DNA from: Ulota crispa
Taxonomy: Eukaryota > Streptophyta > Bryopsida > Orthotrichales > Orthotrichaceae
Length of the DNA: 64,000 nt
Direction: 5' to 3'
Assembly (NCBI GenBank): GCA_963920765.1
Contig: OY987244.1
Span: 9,612,501 to 9,676,500, forward strand
Shown here: piece by piece, positions 1 through 13,226 of the stretch
Numbering within the stretch: the first letter of the stretch is position 1
Layout: each line of letters starts with the position of its first letter
Program-made: the position numbers and the translations under genes
Notes under the pieces: model-generated
The model's database searches: none
Seen by the model: the letters and a program-made list of their open reading frames with translations, nothing else
Told to the model about the DNA's origin: nothing

Positions 1-465
1 AAGGCTACTATTAGATTCTACTCAAATATGTTTATATGAAATAAAAGATCAACAACCTGGTCTCTATTTATATCACATTTCTTTTGAAAACTTTCAAAAT
101 TTGCACTAGTAACCTCAACTTTTTGACCTCAAAGCCTATACACACCAGAAAATCTGCCCACTCATATAACAAGTCCTTAGAGCCATTCTTGAGACCATTT
201 GGACTTGAATTTTCGTTGAAATCACCCCCAAGTTTTCATGGCATTGACCCTTAGTGAAACGTGCCACTAAGATTGAAGAGTATGGCAAGCTGCGAGACAT
301 TTTGATACTAAGAGTGAAGAGTATGACAAGTTGCAAAAACATTTTGACTGGTTAGAGCTGTATATTATTATGGGAACGTCATGACTTGACTTGTTGAATA
401 ATGTTAGCTCGAATAGCCGTGCAGGGCCCGGGGGAGGGGTGTGAAAAATAATAATAAAAAGTACG
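1..465. other. AT-rich spacer, no gene seen
   Basis: Low-GC sequence with only short chance frames. A GC-rich patch begins near 420 and leads into the CpG-rich upstream region of the next gene. No repeat ends were recognised. Confidence 0.5.
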
Positions 466-667
466 TTGAGGGGTAGGCACGTCACGTTGGCACCTAAATT
501 TAGGGCGAGCAGAGAAAATGAATCCCACGGTTTGAGGGGCCTGGACCGGAGGTGGGCAACGGAGACTGGCTACCGCCCGCACGGCCGCCGCGACGGACGC
601 AACGCGACGTCGCGGCTATTCTCGGCACCCAACGCGGCCGTCAGCGGGCGTCAGGACGCAGGCAGGC

Positions 668-788
668 AAGGGGAAGGGGAAGGGAAGGGGAAGGGGAAGG
701 GGAAGGGGAAGGGGAAGGGGAAGGGGAAGGGGAAGGGGAAGGGGAAGGGGAAGGGGAAGGGGAAGGGGAAGGGGAAGGGGAAGGGGGG
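668..788. repeat. (AAGGGG)n polypurine tract
   Basis: About 120 bp of near-perfect AAGGGG hexamers with one shortened AAGGG unit near the start. The plus strand is all purine with regular G4 runs, so it could form G-quadruplex or triplex DNA. All three frames stay open across it and give artificial Gly-Lys, Gly-Glu or Arg-Gly repeats on the plus strand, and Pro-Leu, Pro-Ser or Pro-Phe repeats on the other strand. These are not evidence of protein. It sits in the CpG-rich region upstream of the telobox Myb gene. Confidence 0.95.
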
Positions 789-2196
789 ACTGACGCCGAG
801 GAGCGTGAACCGTAGATGCGGGCTCGGGCGCAATCGAGGGCCAGCAGCGCTCGCGGGGCGTCAGTGTCCACCCCCCGCCCGTCGATTGCACAGCTCCGTC
901 TCTGCCTCCCTCCTAAGTTGGGTTGGTGCTCTGCATCACGTTTTTTGCTCGCGGCGAGATCATGGAAGCATCGCACGGATTGCTGCTGCTACTGCTCCTC
1001 TCGCGCTCCCTCGCCCCCGCCCGGTCCCTCGGATGACCCTGTGTCGTCTCTCTCGCACCCCCGCCCCCCCTCAAATCTGCGACTTGCCAGGGGCCTCGGT
1101 CGCCTCCACGACCTGAATTTTACGCAGATTGCTGCGTTTCTGCGTTGTTGGAGTTGCTGGATTATTCTCAAGCTTGCGCGCGCTCGCCGATTTGCTGCAG
1201 TGGACGAACCAATTTCTTTGCATTCTCGTTCTTTTGGGTAAATAAAACAAACAACCCACTCTCACTCACTCAGCGAATATTCGCCCCCCTTGCTTGCCTT
1301 GCCAGCCCTCTTTTTTTTTACCGATTTTGGGTTGCACTTTTGCTTCTTTGTTTTTTTTTTCCGTGATAGATTTTTTCGCGGATGGGTTCGGAGTGGTATT
1401 GGGTATGTCGCAATTGTGCTATTTGAGGGGAGAAATAGGGATATACTTAAGAAAATTTTGCAAAGAAAAGCGAGGTACGAGTAGTAGTAGGAGTTTTTTT
1501 ATTTTTTTTATTTTTTTATTTTTTGTTGGTTTTCTTCATTTTTGGTGAGAAGGCTTTCTGTAGTAGTGTTGGGATTTTTCCTCTTAAAAAGCACCCATGA
1601 TACCTTGGAAGCAGCAGCTCCCGAGCATTTGACTTTCGTGTAAAAGACTTCTTCCCCCTCTCCAAGGCAAACCTTGTGAAATACGCCAACAAAAAATGTT
1701 GTAGAAGAAGAAACGACGTTGTGATTTGATCCGTGAGGGATGGTGTACTGCTCCCCCAAGATCTGGCTCCATTGACAAAAGTGGGCTTGCGTTAGGAGCT
1801 CTGGCGCATTGGGTCTTTCTTGTTTGGCCTGCTCTTACCCCCGGGACGTATCGCTTCTAGGTTTGCCAGGATTGATTAAGAGCATGAGAGCAGAGTTTTG
1901 GAAACTGTTAGGGCGTTTTTTTCTTGTAGAGGTAGATCTTTAAGGGGACTCGAAGAGTCTTGAACCAATTCTCTTTAGTATAATCTCACAGGCTCAACTT
2001 ATTTAGCAGTCGAATTGGGAAGAAAAAAAGATAGGCTGCAGGTTAATCTTATCACGCAATCCTAGTGACGACCAACTCTTTTAGCCCTTCCTTTTAGTCG
2101 CCCTACTCTCTTTTGCGAATTGCAGTAAGCATGTCTTTAACTTAAAAGCTTGTTCGCTTTACAGACTGTGGTTCATGTGACGCCGAACCTTGAAGC
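789..2196 (+). promoter_or_regulatory. Promoter and probable spliced 5' leader of the telobox Myb gene
   Basis: GC-rich up to about 1230, then T-rich. A good donor (GG|gtaaat at 1238) and a pyrimidine-rich acceptor (tttacag ending at 2164) would remove a leader intron of about 0.93 kb and place the start codon 32 bases into the next exon. The transcription start is not visible. The intron is inferred from splice-site quality only. Confidence 0.4.
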
Positions 2197-5100
2197 ATGG
2201 ATATCCCGGTGGCGATGCTGGAGGCTACAGAGGATGCGAGCGAGACCAAGCCCGCCCCCTCCCCCATGCGAGAGGGGTCTCCAGCAGCAGCACCAGCAGC
2301 TAGCAAACCCAGCGTTGATGATCGCATGGTCTACAAGCTGGTCAAGGTACACCATCCATTCCATACCCCTTTTTAAATACCTTTTTTTTGAGGATAATAC
2401 GAGTTGTTAACGAAAACCAGAGTTTACTCACTAAATAAACAACTCTTCAACTTAAGCTGTTTCAGGACTGAGTAGTTTAGTATACATACTTTGCTCGCTT
2501 GCATTCGAGTAGGAGTTGACATAAAAACCATGATTCTTGACGTTTTGGTTACTTGGTTTTTAGTTCAGAGTAACGTGCAAATGCTTTCTGTTTGGATTTT
2601 CAAGCTACTTGCAGCTGGCTTTCATGCCTGTCTTCTTAGATTCTTCAAAAAGGCTTGTTCTTGCAGGTTGGAGATGATGGCTCAGTTCTTCCAGCTACTG
2701 AGGATGAAGTCTTCCAGTCGTTAGTTAGTGGGTCCGGCAACGGTCTTTCTTCCTTCCAGCCCGATGGCAGCGATGCAGGCGAAGATGAGGAAGAAGAGGA
2801 CGAAGAGGACGACGAGGACGAAGGAAATGAGTTTGACTCAGATGAAGAGGAGCAAGACCATAACAGTAAGACCCTTGCGCCCCAACTCCAGGAATTATCT
2901 ACAAGTCTTTCCTCTCACTGCATTTGTAACGAGAGCATGGTTTCATTTTACTGAGAACTCAATGGGCGTCAGTGCCACTTGAACTGCCTTGGTTTATTCA
3001 ATTTGTTGCCTCCTGATGGTGTGGCAACCTACTCTCAGTGTTTGAGAGCATCAGCTCCAAATTGGATGTGGCCTGTACACTGTATCTACCTGATACGGTA
3101 TCCTCTCTATCTGGTTCGTATTTTAACCAGACTCACTTTCTTCTGGACTGAATATGTTTCACCTGGTATGGCAGTGCCCTTGGAAGATCTTGCTGCTCAA
3201 CGACAGAAGCTGAGAGCCCGGCTGCAGGTATGAATCAACCCACCACGTTGAGCATCTTGTACTCCGTTTTATAGAAATGACGCAGCTGAAAAGATTAGGG
3301 CACTGCTCTTGGGTCTCAAAAGCGTCCCGTGCCTTGTCATGCTTTTGAAGTTTTGGTCACTGACGGGTATGTCCATGAGAAATCACTTCAAATTTTGAAG
3401 GCCCCTGTATTTACGAAATAGGGCTTCATTAGTCTTACTATTATGTACGACTTTGCAGCTCTATAACGTACAGGCGTTGACGTTTACCCTGCAAATTTTT
3501 TTGTGAGCAACTTAGCTTAGGCGTGGGAACGGTTAATCGACTCAATTCGAGGCAGAGAAAGCCATCAGGGAACTTGACTGACCTCTTGTGTGGGTCTGAG
3601 GGTTCTAGATTTTTTTTCCTTCAGCTTTTTGTGTGTATTAACTTTGCCAGTGGTTGTGTGTAGGTGTTGGATTCCATGTTAATAGACGTAGATGCTGCAA
3701 AGGAGCAGCGGCGGTTGGCTGCTGCGGACAGAGACGCAGCAGGGAACGATCTGGGGCATGAAGACAACGTGTCGCCTTACTTGAGTGCGGGTGATGGAAG
3801 TGGAGACAAGAGACACCGCCGGCCTAATCCAAAATACTTCGACTTCGAAGCTGGCGATGAAGCAGGGGATGACGCTGGGGACGATGCTGGTGACGGAGGG
3901 CAACCAGCTCTGAGCTCAAGCAGCGGAGAGCCTGCAGTGACGCCTACGAAAGAAGTCACTGCCGTGTCACCACGAGTGACGTCTGGATGGGGATCCCATC
4001 GCAGTTTTGTGCGGTCGGCAAGCACGCACAGGGCGAGAACTGCAGTGACACAGAAGCCATTCACGAGGACTGTCAGCAAAGTGGCGTCGCCGGCGTCGTT
4101 AGCTGCGGGGATGATTACTGCCCCGCAAGACGACGTTTCGCTTGACAATCTCTCCATACGTGAGCTGCACGAGGCATTTCGCACCACTTATGGCCGTGAA
4201 ACGTCTGTGAAAGACAAGCATTGGCTGAAGCGTCAAATCTCCTCCGGGTGGTTGAGACAGCGGGACGCTGCTTTCAAGTCGCAAGTTCCAAGCAGGCTGA
4301 AAACTAGGTTGGACCAAGGCAGTCAGGCTGAGCAGCCGCTTCCCTTCGTGAGCCCCTCCAGTGGGGGAGCCACTGGGAGAGGCGCTGCCAATGACGCCAA
4401 TGCGCAGGAAGGCAATGGGGCTGAATTCCAGAAGGATTCGGCGTGGAATGGGCTGGAGGGTAAAGGCTCTGAACACGGAATGACTGCTCCAGCCCTTGTG
4501 TCCACAAGTGGTAGATTTGATGTCTTTAATACTGGAAGCATTAATAGTTCAGGTGCTGCTCGTGGTCAAATAGCCCTCTACGGCGAGGTAGTCAATACTG
4601 GTGTGTCCCTTTCACCTTCCTTGCGTTGTTCTGGACTAGTAGTAGTAGTTATAGTATTAGCAGTAGCAGTAGTAGTAGTAGTAGAGTGTAGTAGTAGTAT
4701 CCCGGCCTCCTCATGTGGTTGTAGCAGAATTTTACTGCGTACGTTGCTATTCTTCCTTTTCTTCGTCAATTACAGACATCCTCACTCATCTATCTAACAC
4801 AAAAAGATGCTCCTTGATCTACTACTACAGGAGAGCCAGTCGGTGGGAAAAGGCAGCGAAAACCGAACCGAAAATACATTGAAGAGGAGGCCGAGGGAGC
4901 TTCTGGCGGTGGTGACATTAGGTCACCATATGGGGAGTCTGAAGGAAACGGTCTGGACTCCTCTGCAAACTTCTCTTGGCGAACCGTGGAAACAGACGGT
5001 CCTGCCGATACAAATTTTGGACGCCATGGCACCCTCAGAGGAGCCACTTTGCGGAACGCTCCCAGCAAGAATGCTTCCTCAGCGCAGCGACTCAAACTTG

Positions 5101-6812
5101 TTGGCGGTATCACGGTACTGAGTGTTTTGTAGCTGTTGTTTAGTGGCTTCTATGGGGACTTGTTGTTTGCCTTCCCTTTTGGTAGAGTTTTCGTATGCAA
5201 GACTCTCCTGGGCATCATCAAAAAAACCGTTGAAACTCAAACCTTTCCTGGGATTCGTTGTGTTGTGTGTACAGAAACGCAAGGGTGAAGGGAGAGCTGC
5301 AAAGCTAGTGAAAATGGCTCACTCCGCGCGCGCCACACGACCAGACATGGAAGGGGCAGTACGCAAGGTGAAACATCTATCCACCCATCCATCCATCCAT
5401 CCATCCATCACAGATGTTGATAGTGGTAGCCAGGTCCTGGGCCACTAGCCTGCCCGCCCGCAGCTGTGTGCCTTTGGTTTTCTTCTTTGTTTCTTCTGGC
5501 GTTCTTTTTAGAGAGATGTTTTTTTTTCGTTTGGAAGTGGGGGTGGGGTAGGGACGAAGGTTGGGTGGTGAGAGCCACCACCACCACCACCATCAGGAAG
5601 AAGCAAATTTTTATTTATTTTCCATTTCGCCAGAGTTTGGTCTTGACGACAGCTCGTGAGGATGTGGCACAGACGAGGGGTGTGGATAACGCTGAACGTG
5701 GGCAAGGGGGTTGTCTGTTCAGGATGAGTTGAATGGAGGAGCTGGGGACCGAGCGTCCGTTTTATTGCCAGTCGTGCCATTTGACCCTTCATCAATCCTG
5801 CAACCCTTGCCTCTAGATAGCAGACCCGAACATGAACAGCCCATTGCAACTGTGCCCACTGCCAATGGTGGCACCCGCCGGAAACACCACCGGCCGTGGA
5901 CTTTGCGGGAAGTCATGACGTTGGTCGAGGGTGTGGCACGCTGTGGTGGGGGGAAATGGGCCGATATCAAGAAGCTAGCTTTCTCCAATGTCGGGTATAG
6001 GACTGCTGTTGATTTGAAGGTTAGTTTTTTTGTTTCTCTTAGTGGGCACCGCCACCACCACTTCCACTACCACTACTACTACTAATACTACTACTACTAC
6101 CGTTCTGCTCACGCAGTCGGCCTTGCGTGTGTTCCTTTCTCTTCGCTCTTGTCTCATACCTTCTCCTTTTTCTTGTTTTTGGAAATTTGTGCTTTTGTAA
6201 AGAGCTTTGGCAGCTAAAGCAGAGCCCCACGGGTATAGGTTGCGCACTTGGATTTCACAATGCGCTTTTTTGTGTTATTGAGAGAAATCCAGAAAGTTCT
6301 TTTCCAAAGGTACATTATTTACCATTGTCCTTGTCGTGCAGGACAAGTGGCGCAACCTGTTACGAGCAAGTCGGGCTCAGCTTCACCCAGCCAAGCAGGT
6401 GCATATGTTTACTCTCCTCTTTTTTCTTGTGATGACTCTGGTGTGTGACTACCTCCTGCGTACATTTGGTAGTGAAATGCTTTTGTCTGATTTTGTTTCT
6501 TTTTTGACCAGGAATGCAATCACTGGTTGTAGTGATAGAAACGTTGACCCTATCAGCAGCATAGTTTTTCACTCTATCAGCAGTATAGCTTTTCGTCCTT
6601 TGGTGATTGAGGGGCTAGATTTGGTGACGTTGTTGTTGTTGGTGCGGTGGGGTTGCTTGCAGGGAGAGAGGAAAAAGCAGTTCACGGCAGCCATCCCTGC
6701 TCCGATTCTAGCGCGTGTTCGTGAGTTGGCTGCACTTCAGAACCAGATCTCTCCCACGGCAGGGTCTGGTAGCAGCACAAGCCGCAGTGGCCGGACTGTA
6801 CATAGAAAGTAG
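2197..6812 (+). CDS. TRF-like protein with C-terminal telobox Myb domain
   Basis: Probable nuclear DNA-binding protein of about 739 aa. Exons: 2197-2346, 2667-2865, 3175-3227, 3664-4600, 4831-5114, 5275-5367, 5723-6019, 6342-6398, 6663-6812; phases agree throughout. The N-terminus is disordered with an acidic stretch (about 88-117). A conserved-looking block containing GRETSVKDKHWLKR lies at about 312-325. Two related basic motifs, HRRPNPKYF (about 185) and QRKPNRKYI (about 453), flank the middle. One Myb repeat (about 628-685) carries the telobox motif VDLKDKWRNL, with an intron between VDLK and DKW. In plants this motif marks TRF, TRB and TRFL proteins. The extended Myb region needed for strong telomere binding in some TRFL members is not evident, so telomere binding should not be assumed. 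Introns carry AGT, CATC and CCA microsatellites. Confidence 0.85.
4635..4690. repeat. AGT-rich microsatellite in intron
   Basis: Imperfect (AGT)n tract just after the donor of a telobox Myb intron. It extends the upstream open frame by chance. Confidence 0.7.
5378..5410. repeat. (CATC)n microsatellite in intron
   Basis: About seven CATC units shortly after the donor at 5368 of the telobox Myb gene. Confidence 0.8.
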
Positions 6813-7997
6813 GTCTTTGCAAATCTCCGCTTCGACTGTTTTCTTCCTGAAGTTGCTTATAATTTTTCAGTTATTGGCAGCAGCCAGCAGTGTCGTTCTT
6901 ATCTCCTCTGGCAGACCAGAGGCCGAAGACCCCCCTTCATGGCCACACACGAGTGATAAATCCTGAACCTTGCGAGGTCGCTGGTACAGCTTGAGCCCTT
7001 CTCCCCTCCCCCCCAACCCCCCTTTTTAATACTCCAGGGCTAGCCCTTTGTAAGAATTTGTACTCAGACCAGGTTTTAGGAGGGAAGACTTTATTGGCCT
7101 CTGTAAATTTGTATTTGAGTTTTAGTATGAAATCCACCTCTGGATGGTCATCAATTTTAGGTCTTCGCTTGGCTGTCTGTTGTTACTTCTGTGCAGGAAC
7201 AGCTTCAAGTTTGAACCTTTCAGGTACTTCCTCGTCCTCATGTGCACTCTATTCATAGTTATATGTGAAACCATTGACTTAGCTCATGACCATTTTGGTG
7301 TTTTTTACATATTCTGGCTTTTTTTGTGTGGTCTTAATCTCCGCAAACCCTTGGTCTTGTTTCAAATTCTCAACGAAAGAACTAAACTTGGTTGCAACAC
7401 AATGTAGTATGCAAGTAAAATATGAGTGTGTCGATTTTGCTCTTATCAAATTGGGCTCACTCATCTAGCTTGGAATCACCCGTTTCGTAACTTCAACTAG
7501 ATAACTTAAACTTGGCGGGACCTGCTCTACTTTCAAACTTGATCAAGCTTCCTCTTTTACCTTCAGCCCTACTTGAGTTCCTCCTACTTTCAACTACAAT
7601 CAGCTTCAAAGCTGATCATTCATAATTAATAAATTTTTTACTTTTTCAAGCTACTTTCGGTTCAGTTTATCCATAGGGTATGGCGAAATCGATGTTCAAT
7701 TACTGCAAATTTTAGATTGATTGATTGAAAGTATGTTCACATAACCATAAATTTAACGTAGCATTCAAACAACCATGAGATACCTACTCCTTTGGAACAA
7801 GCATGACATGAGTGTATCTCCAAAGTCGCCCTGTGAGGGTATGACACACTTCAAGCATGGATGACATGTGTTGCAGGCCCTTCAAAATACTCTCATGGCA
7901 CTCCCATCCTACTGTGTAAAGTAATGGCCTTATTAAACATAATGCATCGTAAGTTGAGTGAGCTTTACCTTGTATACTCTTGATACTAACACAGCAT
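6813..7997. other. 3' flank of Myb gene, then AT-rich spacer
   Basis: The first few hundred bases probably hold the 3' untranslated region. No polyadenylation site could be assigned with confidence. Nothing else was recognised. Confidence 0.4.
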
Positions 7998-8080
7998 TTA
8001 ACCCCTGAGCGCCCAAGGGGCCAAAATATGGCCTCTTGGTTTTGAAAAATGTCCACGTTTGACTCTTATCCTCTTCTTAA
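7998..8080. repeat. TTAA-flanked piggyBac-like end, degenerate
   Basis: Begins TTAA then CCCCTGAGCGCCC, resembling the other TTAA/CCC termini in the window. A matching right end was not found. The interval runs into the next TTAA element, so this may be one end of a broken or nested copy. Confidence 0.4.
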
Positions 8081-8168
8081 CCCTTGAACACCGGGGGTGT
8101 GACCGTGGGTACATGGCCCCGTGTATTCCTGGGGATGGAAATTGTCCCCTTCGGTGTTCAAGGGTTAA
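8077..8168. mobile_element. Small TTAA/CCC...GGG/TTAA MITE
   Basis: TTAA, then CCCTTGAACACCG, with the mirror CGGTGTTCAAGGG before TTAA. The interior is only 84 bp and has no coding capacity. The ends are perfect inverted repeats over 13 bp. The TTAA duplication and CCC start are the piggyBac superfamily signature. Confidence 0.7.
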
Positions 8169-9815
8169 TGGTAAAATCAAAGGACTTGTACTTTTTCATG
8201 TATCTTCAAGCATGTGTCTACTACCACTCAAACAAAATTTAAGCTATTTGATTCTACTTAGGTAATATTTTTATTGGACTAAGTACACAAGGGTATGGAT
8301 TTGAGTGAATATGGCCTCGGCGCTAAATGATAGAGGCTTCTTTAAGCATCCTTTAAAGACCACACCCATTTTCACAAAATCCATTAGAAATTTGGACAAA
8401 AAATTTAAATGTGTAATTGAATCAAAATATAGACCCAATTTTAATAATCCAACCTTACAAATATGAAGAACATCTTGTTTATTGTAAAGTGTCAAGATTT
8501 CTACTAGATCTACCATTGGAGGTGAAGTATCATAATGATTGAGTGAGTTGTAAGTGAAAAACCTCTAGTTTTTGTTCTTGTACAGTTTTGGATCTTATTG
8601 CTTCATACAAGCTTCGCTTGAGGAGAGTCTTATATTTCTAGAAATCAAGGTTTCCCACCTTTTCAATGAGACTAGTTTCACATAAAATGGATAAAAATAG
8701 CAATCACAAGGTGTAGCTAAGTGAACAAAAATGGATAAAAATCCCACTTATTTTACAAGAAATTTGGTAAGTGCTATGGAAAATCTAGTTGATGAAAACA
8801 ATCAAGAATTGGCCTTAAATGCAAGATGACAAATTTAAAGATGAAATGATAGATTTCAATAGATTTTCAAAAACTACAATTATAGTGCTATAATATAGTA
8901 AACCAATAACAAATGTATTTCTTAAGCAATTTGACTTTTTTTAGGATTGCACAATTAAAACGTGGCATTCTTTTTGGATATTTGATGTATTGTGTTGTTG
9001 CTTTTATCCATCTTTGACCAAATACGGATACATATTTTGAGGCTATATTGTATAAACACCATTCTTTAACAACTCACAAACCTGTTTTAGTTATTGTTTT
9101 TTGATTGGATGCAAAATTCTTATGATCACAAATGTTCTTCAAAACGAACTTCCAAATTGTCTAGTAATTTTACTCTATATGCCAAAAACCACTGTCCCAA
9201 ACCAAATTTTGGTTGGGTGTTCTATAAAGAGTTGAGAAAAATTTCCTCCACTTGGGTTGTTTTTGCAAAGACCAACCAACTACCATTACTCTAAACATAT
9301 GTTCCTTGATGTTTTTAATGGTTGGAATTGGATTTTGGTAGCACATCCAAAATCAGTAACAAAATCAGTAACTTGAAAGTGTCACTTACATTAGTGACTT
9401 CTAATAAGATTAAAATGTTGGAAGTTGCAGGAAGTTATTACTAATTGCAAAGTTTTTAATTAGATAAAAATTCAACACGTTTCATCCATATTCAAAAAAT
9501 TTCATTCAAATACTAATAATCCAGAAAAATTCAACACATGCTATTTTATTTTATTTATTGCGGAATTTGAGAGTAGTACCATTATTGTCCAAGCATTTTT
9601 GTAAGAAAATCACTTTAAAATCAACTTTCAATAATTTTGGAGCACTTCTGCAACATTAGACCTAAATAATTCCATTTTATTTTATTTCGACTTGTAAGGT
9701 TGTATCTTTCTTGATTTATTGATTTAAGAAGCTTATGTTTCAATCATCAAATCAACGTAACCTAGTGCAAGAACACAATTTGCAAGACGTCTGAACTGCA
9801 TGGATTGACATGAGT
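8169..9815. other. AT-rich spacer, nothing recognised
   Basis: No gene, no clear inverted repeat and no reading frame of note. Confidence 0.4.
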
Positions 9816-10057
9816 TTAACCCCTAAAGGACAAGGCAGCCCTTTGCGACTAGTACAATATGGTGTATTTTTCTTGTATTTGGAGTGCATTCACACCTTTA
9901 TTACATTTGAGATCAACAAAAAAGTTAAAATATAGATCAATATTGTTCTAGTGAGGTAGTCAAGATCCCAAATTAAAACTTTTTGTTGGTAGCAAATGTC
10001 AATTATACGGCGACATACATACTATGTATTATAGTAGCCTCATCCTTTAAGGGTTAA
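9816..10057. mobile_element. TTAA/CCC MITE, 242 bp
   Basis: TTAA then CCCCTAAAGGACAAGGC at the left; the right end is the inverse of CCCTTAAAGGATGAGGC followed by TTAA. Non-coding interior. Shares its terminal sequence with the 0.9-kb elements at 10.7, 13.2, 48.7 and 55.3 kb. Confidence 0.75.
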
Positions 10058-10736
10058 CACTAGAAACTTTGTGTAAAAAAATATTTTTAGTTTTCTTTGT
10101 AATTTCCACTTCTTTGTTTTATATTTGGATTCATGGAAACATAATCAAAGATTCAATCCAATTTTCATTCCAGATATTCTACACCAAATAATGCATTTAG
10201 GTTGCCTCAGACTATATGTTGATCATGTTTGGATTTCACATGGTCTACAACTTGAATGTTGTTAATTTATTTTTTGGCAACTTTGTAGTGGTTGCAAGAC
10301 CTTTAAAAAAAAATGCAGTAATTAGTGATGGAAATCTTTTTTACAGCAATAGAAGAATAAGATATGAGAATTAGTGTGGGGCAACCTAAATGCAGTATTT
10401 GGTGTAGTTAATCAAAATGTTAAGTAAGTTTGTGGTGACTAAGATTTTTTTATTTTTTTATTTTTTTATACAATGAAATATCATTTTGAATTAATCCCAA
10501 AATTTACGCAATCGGATTACACCAAAAGCTGTTACAAAATGACCACCCTCAATCCAAATAACAAAACCAAAATACCATTATATTTTTGATGCCACATTTA
10601 GAATCAAATTGTTGGTTTATACACAGAAACATCTTTAATTTTTTTTTCTTCTAAGTTGACTAGAGTGATTGAATTATAAGAACTTTGAAGAAGAGTTGAA
10701 AATCTTCAACTACTTTATTAAATTTGACATTTGAAA

Positions 10737-11641
10737 TTAACCCCTAAAGGACCAACTATCCCCTCAGGGGACAAATGGACCTTGGGCATGAACCTATGAC
10801 TAAACCAGTTTTTATAAATTTTTGAAACTTTTGAGGTGGGGAATTTAAAGATGTACGTGCACATTTATTTTTTTCTTCATTTTGACATTTATTGAAGAAG
10901 TTATGCATGAATGTCAAAAAGCAGTGGAGGATGAGCAATTTGGGTTGAAAAAAAAAAAAAAAAAAACTGAAATTGATTCTTTAAATTTTTATACATGTGG
11001 AAAGCTTTGAATCATTCAATTCTGATTGATGAGTGAGAAGTTTTAGTTTGTATGGAACTCCCAAACTTCCATTCTTTTTGCCCCTTGTTAAATTTGGAGC
11101 TTTAATTGTTTTTTTGACTTTTTTGTCTCCAAGTTGTATTAGACTAAAATTCCTTCTTTTCCACCATTTGGATCAAAGTAACTCATATTTCTCAATTTTA
11201 CATAAATCCTCCAATCTTGTATAGTGTATATGCAAATTTCAAGGCCTTACAACATTGCAATATTTTACAAGGTTTGATCCACACTTCTAATTCATTTGAA
11301 AATTCTCCCACACATACCTAACTTTGTCTTCAACATGGAAAAAATAAACCTCAACTTTGCATAGAGCAACTTTTTTGATATTGGAGCAATCAAAGGCTTT
11401 TGAAATTTTTTGGGCAATAGGGAAAAAAACTTTTTTTTGCAATTTGGATGTCAATAACTCACTCCTCAACATCTAAAATTAGCTGACTTTTTTTCCACAA
11501 GTACTTCCCATAGTCTAGGGCAAAATCCTACAGATGAACTTTCAAAAAAAACCTTTTTTCCTACCTTTGTACTCATTTTCCCAAAAGTGGCGGTTTTCAG
11601 TGATTTTCTCAGAAAAATGGGCTTGGTCCTCTAGGGGTTAA
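10737..11641. mobile_element. TTAA/CCC element, 905 bp, orientation A
   Basis: TTAA on both sides, left terminus CCCCTAAAGGACCAA, right terminus the inverse of CCCCTAGAGGACCAAG. No transposase frame. Inside are the markers shared by the 0.9-kb family: a subterminal CCCCTCAGGGGAC block, a GTGGGGAATT block and an ATTGAAGAAGTTATGCA block. Inferred to be a non-autonomous piggyBac-like copy moved in trans. Confidence 0.8.
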
Positions 11642-13226
11642 TCAATGTACGAGCAGTTTTATAAATAATGAGTAAAGCCTAAAAGATGAAATCAGGTCAA
11701 GAAGTATAATGTTTTTTGGAAAAGTACACGCTAAAACAAGGTTATTAATGAAAAACTGAGTTACTAGATTGCCAAACAAATTTCAATGTAACAAGGAAAT
11801 CTTAATTCCATTAAACACCATATTAGGTAAAATGGGAAAAAAGGAGGGATCATTTTGTACTCCACCTTAATCTTGCATACAGTACAGTACCTTAAAGAAA
11901 GAGTATACAAGTCCCTCCTATAAGATTTAAAGAAATTTGTACTATAAATAAATTAGTTTTTGGCAAAATAAACATATCATGATGTTTAAAGGTACAAACT
12001 TAATCACAATGTATGAGTCAAATAACAAAATTAAGTTTCCTTATAGAAATATATATTTTACTAAATTTGGTCATAATCACCCTAACATTAAAATCTCTAT
12101 AGAAAAAATTTGGATTTTTTTGGAAATGTTTGTTTGAAACAAAAGTGTGCATATGGATGTCTCCTACATATCCATGCAACCAAATCTCAAAAATTCATCA
12201 CCAATTTTTTTTAATCTATTTTCTTGTAAAACCATGATTTTGACACACAAAAATTTACCAAAAATAGGATTTTGATTTTTAGTAACTGAAATTTAATATG
12301 CTTGATCATGATTGCACAAGGTTCACATACAAAAAATCTGAGGATAAAATGCCAATCATATTCTTTATTATACCAACTTTTATGGATGTCATGAGAGGGA
12401 CTTATATACTCTTCCTTTTGGGTACCGTACATGTAGGCATAATTATAGCTCAAAGTTGTAATTATTTGAAATTTTTGGAGGTAATTAGTGAGACTTCACT
12501 ATTGTACAAGAAAATGCATGCTTGTTCTTTTGAAATATGCTAAATTGTATATAATGACAAAAATAATGAAATCCAAAAATGTATTGTTATCCCAATTTAT
12601 TTAATATGGTGTTATTAGAATTCTTTATAGTAAGCTAATTTCTCATAATTTGGTACTTTATTTTCTCATAGAAATCAAAATATAATATATTAACGGATGC
12701 TTCTCTTCATTTTTTTTATTTTTTTTCCTTTTTGATTTTGCCAAGATTGACTGCAATATTTAAACCGTCATATCTTTCACCTCACCGATGAGAGTTCTTT
12801 TGGTTGAACTTTTGGTTCTTCGATTTTTTTGGTATGGAAAAAGTCTTATAAGTTTTGACCAACAAACAAAATCCATATATATGTTCTTTTAAAACATCAA
12901 TTTACAATATTATCAACTTGAAATCGTTATAAAAATCACAAAAAACAAACTAAACCAGCTGGGCTGAATATCCAAATAATTAAAATAAGAACTATGGAAT
13001 GTTTGAGATTAATATCTTTGAGACTTCTTAACAAAATCTCAGGTTGCAATGGACTAAAATAATAATAAATTATTGTTGTTATTCTGTGACTCATATGTTT
13101 AATAAATTGGCTTATGACCTTATTCCACAAAACAAGAAACATTTATTTTTAAGTGGTCACCTTGCATAGGCAGTGATTTTTCTAGAGTCTAGTGCAAAAC
13201 GGATTGAACGCAAAAGAAACAAGTTT
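11642..13226. other. AT-rich spacer, nothing recognised
   Basis: No gene or repeat ends recognised. The small open frames are typical of chance in sequence this poor in GC. Confidence 0.4.

Noticed and set aside
466-1116. Open frame of 216 codons with a long Gly-Lys repeat on the plus strand, and mirror frames on the other strand
   Set aside because: All frames stay open across the AAGGGG tract because the repeat has no stop codons. It lies in the CpG-rich upstream region and has no family similarity.
4807-5121. 104-codon frame over exon 5 of the telobox Myb gene
   Set aside because: It is in the wrong phase. The frame giving QRKPNRKYIEEE joins both neighbouring exons, so the competing frame is a shadow.
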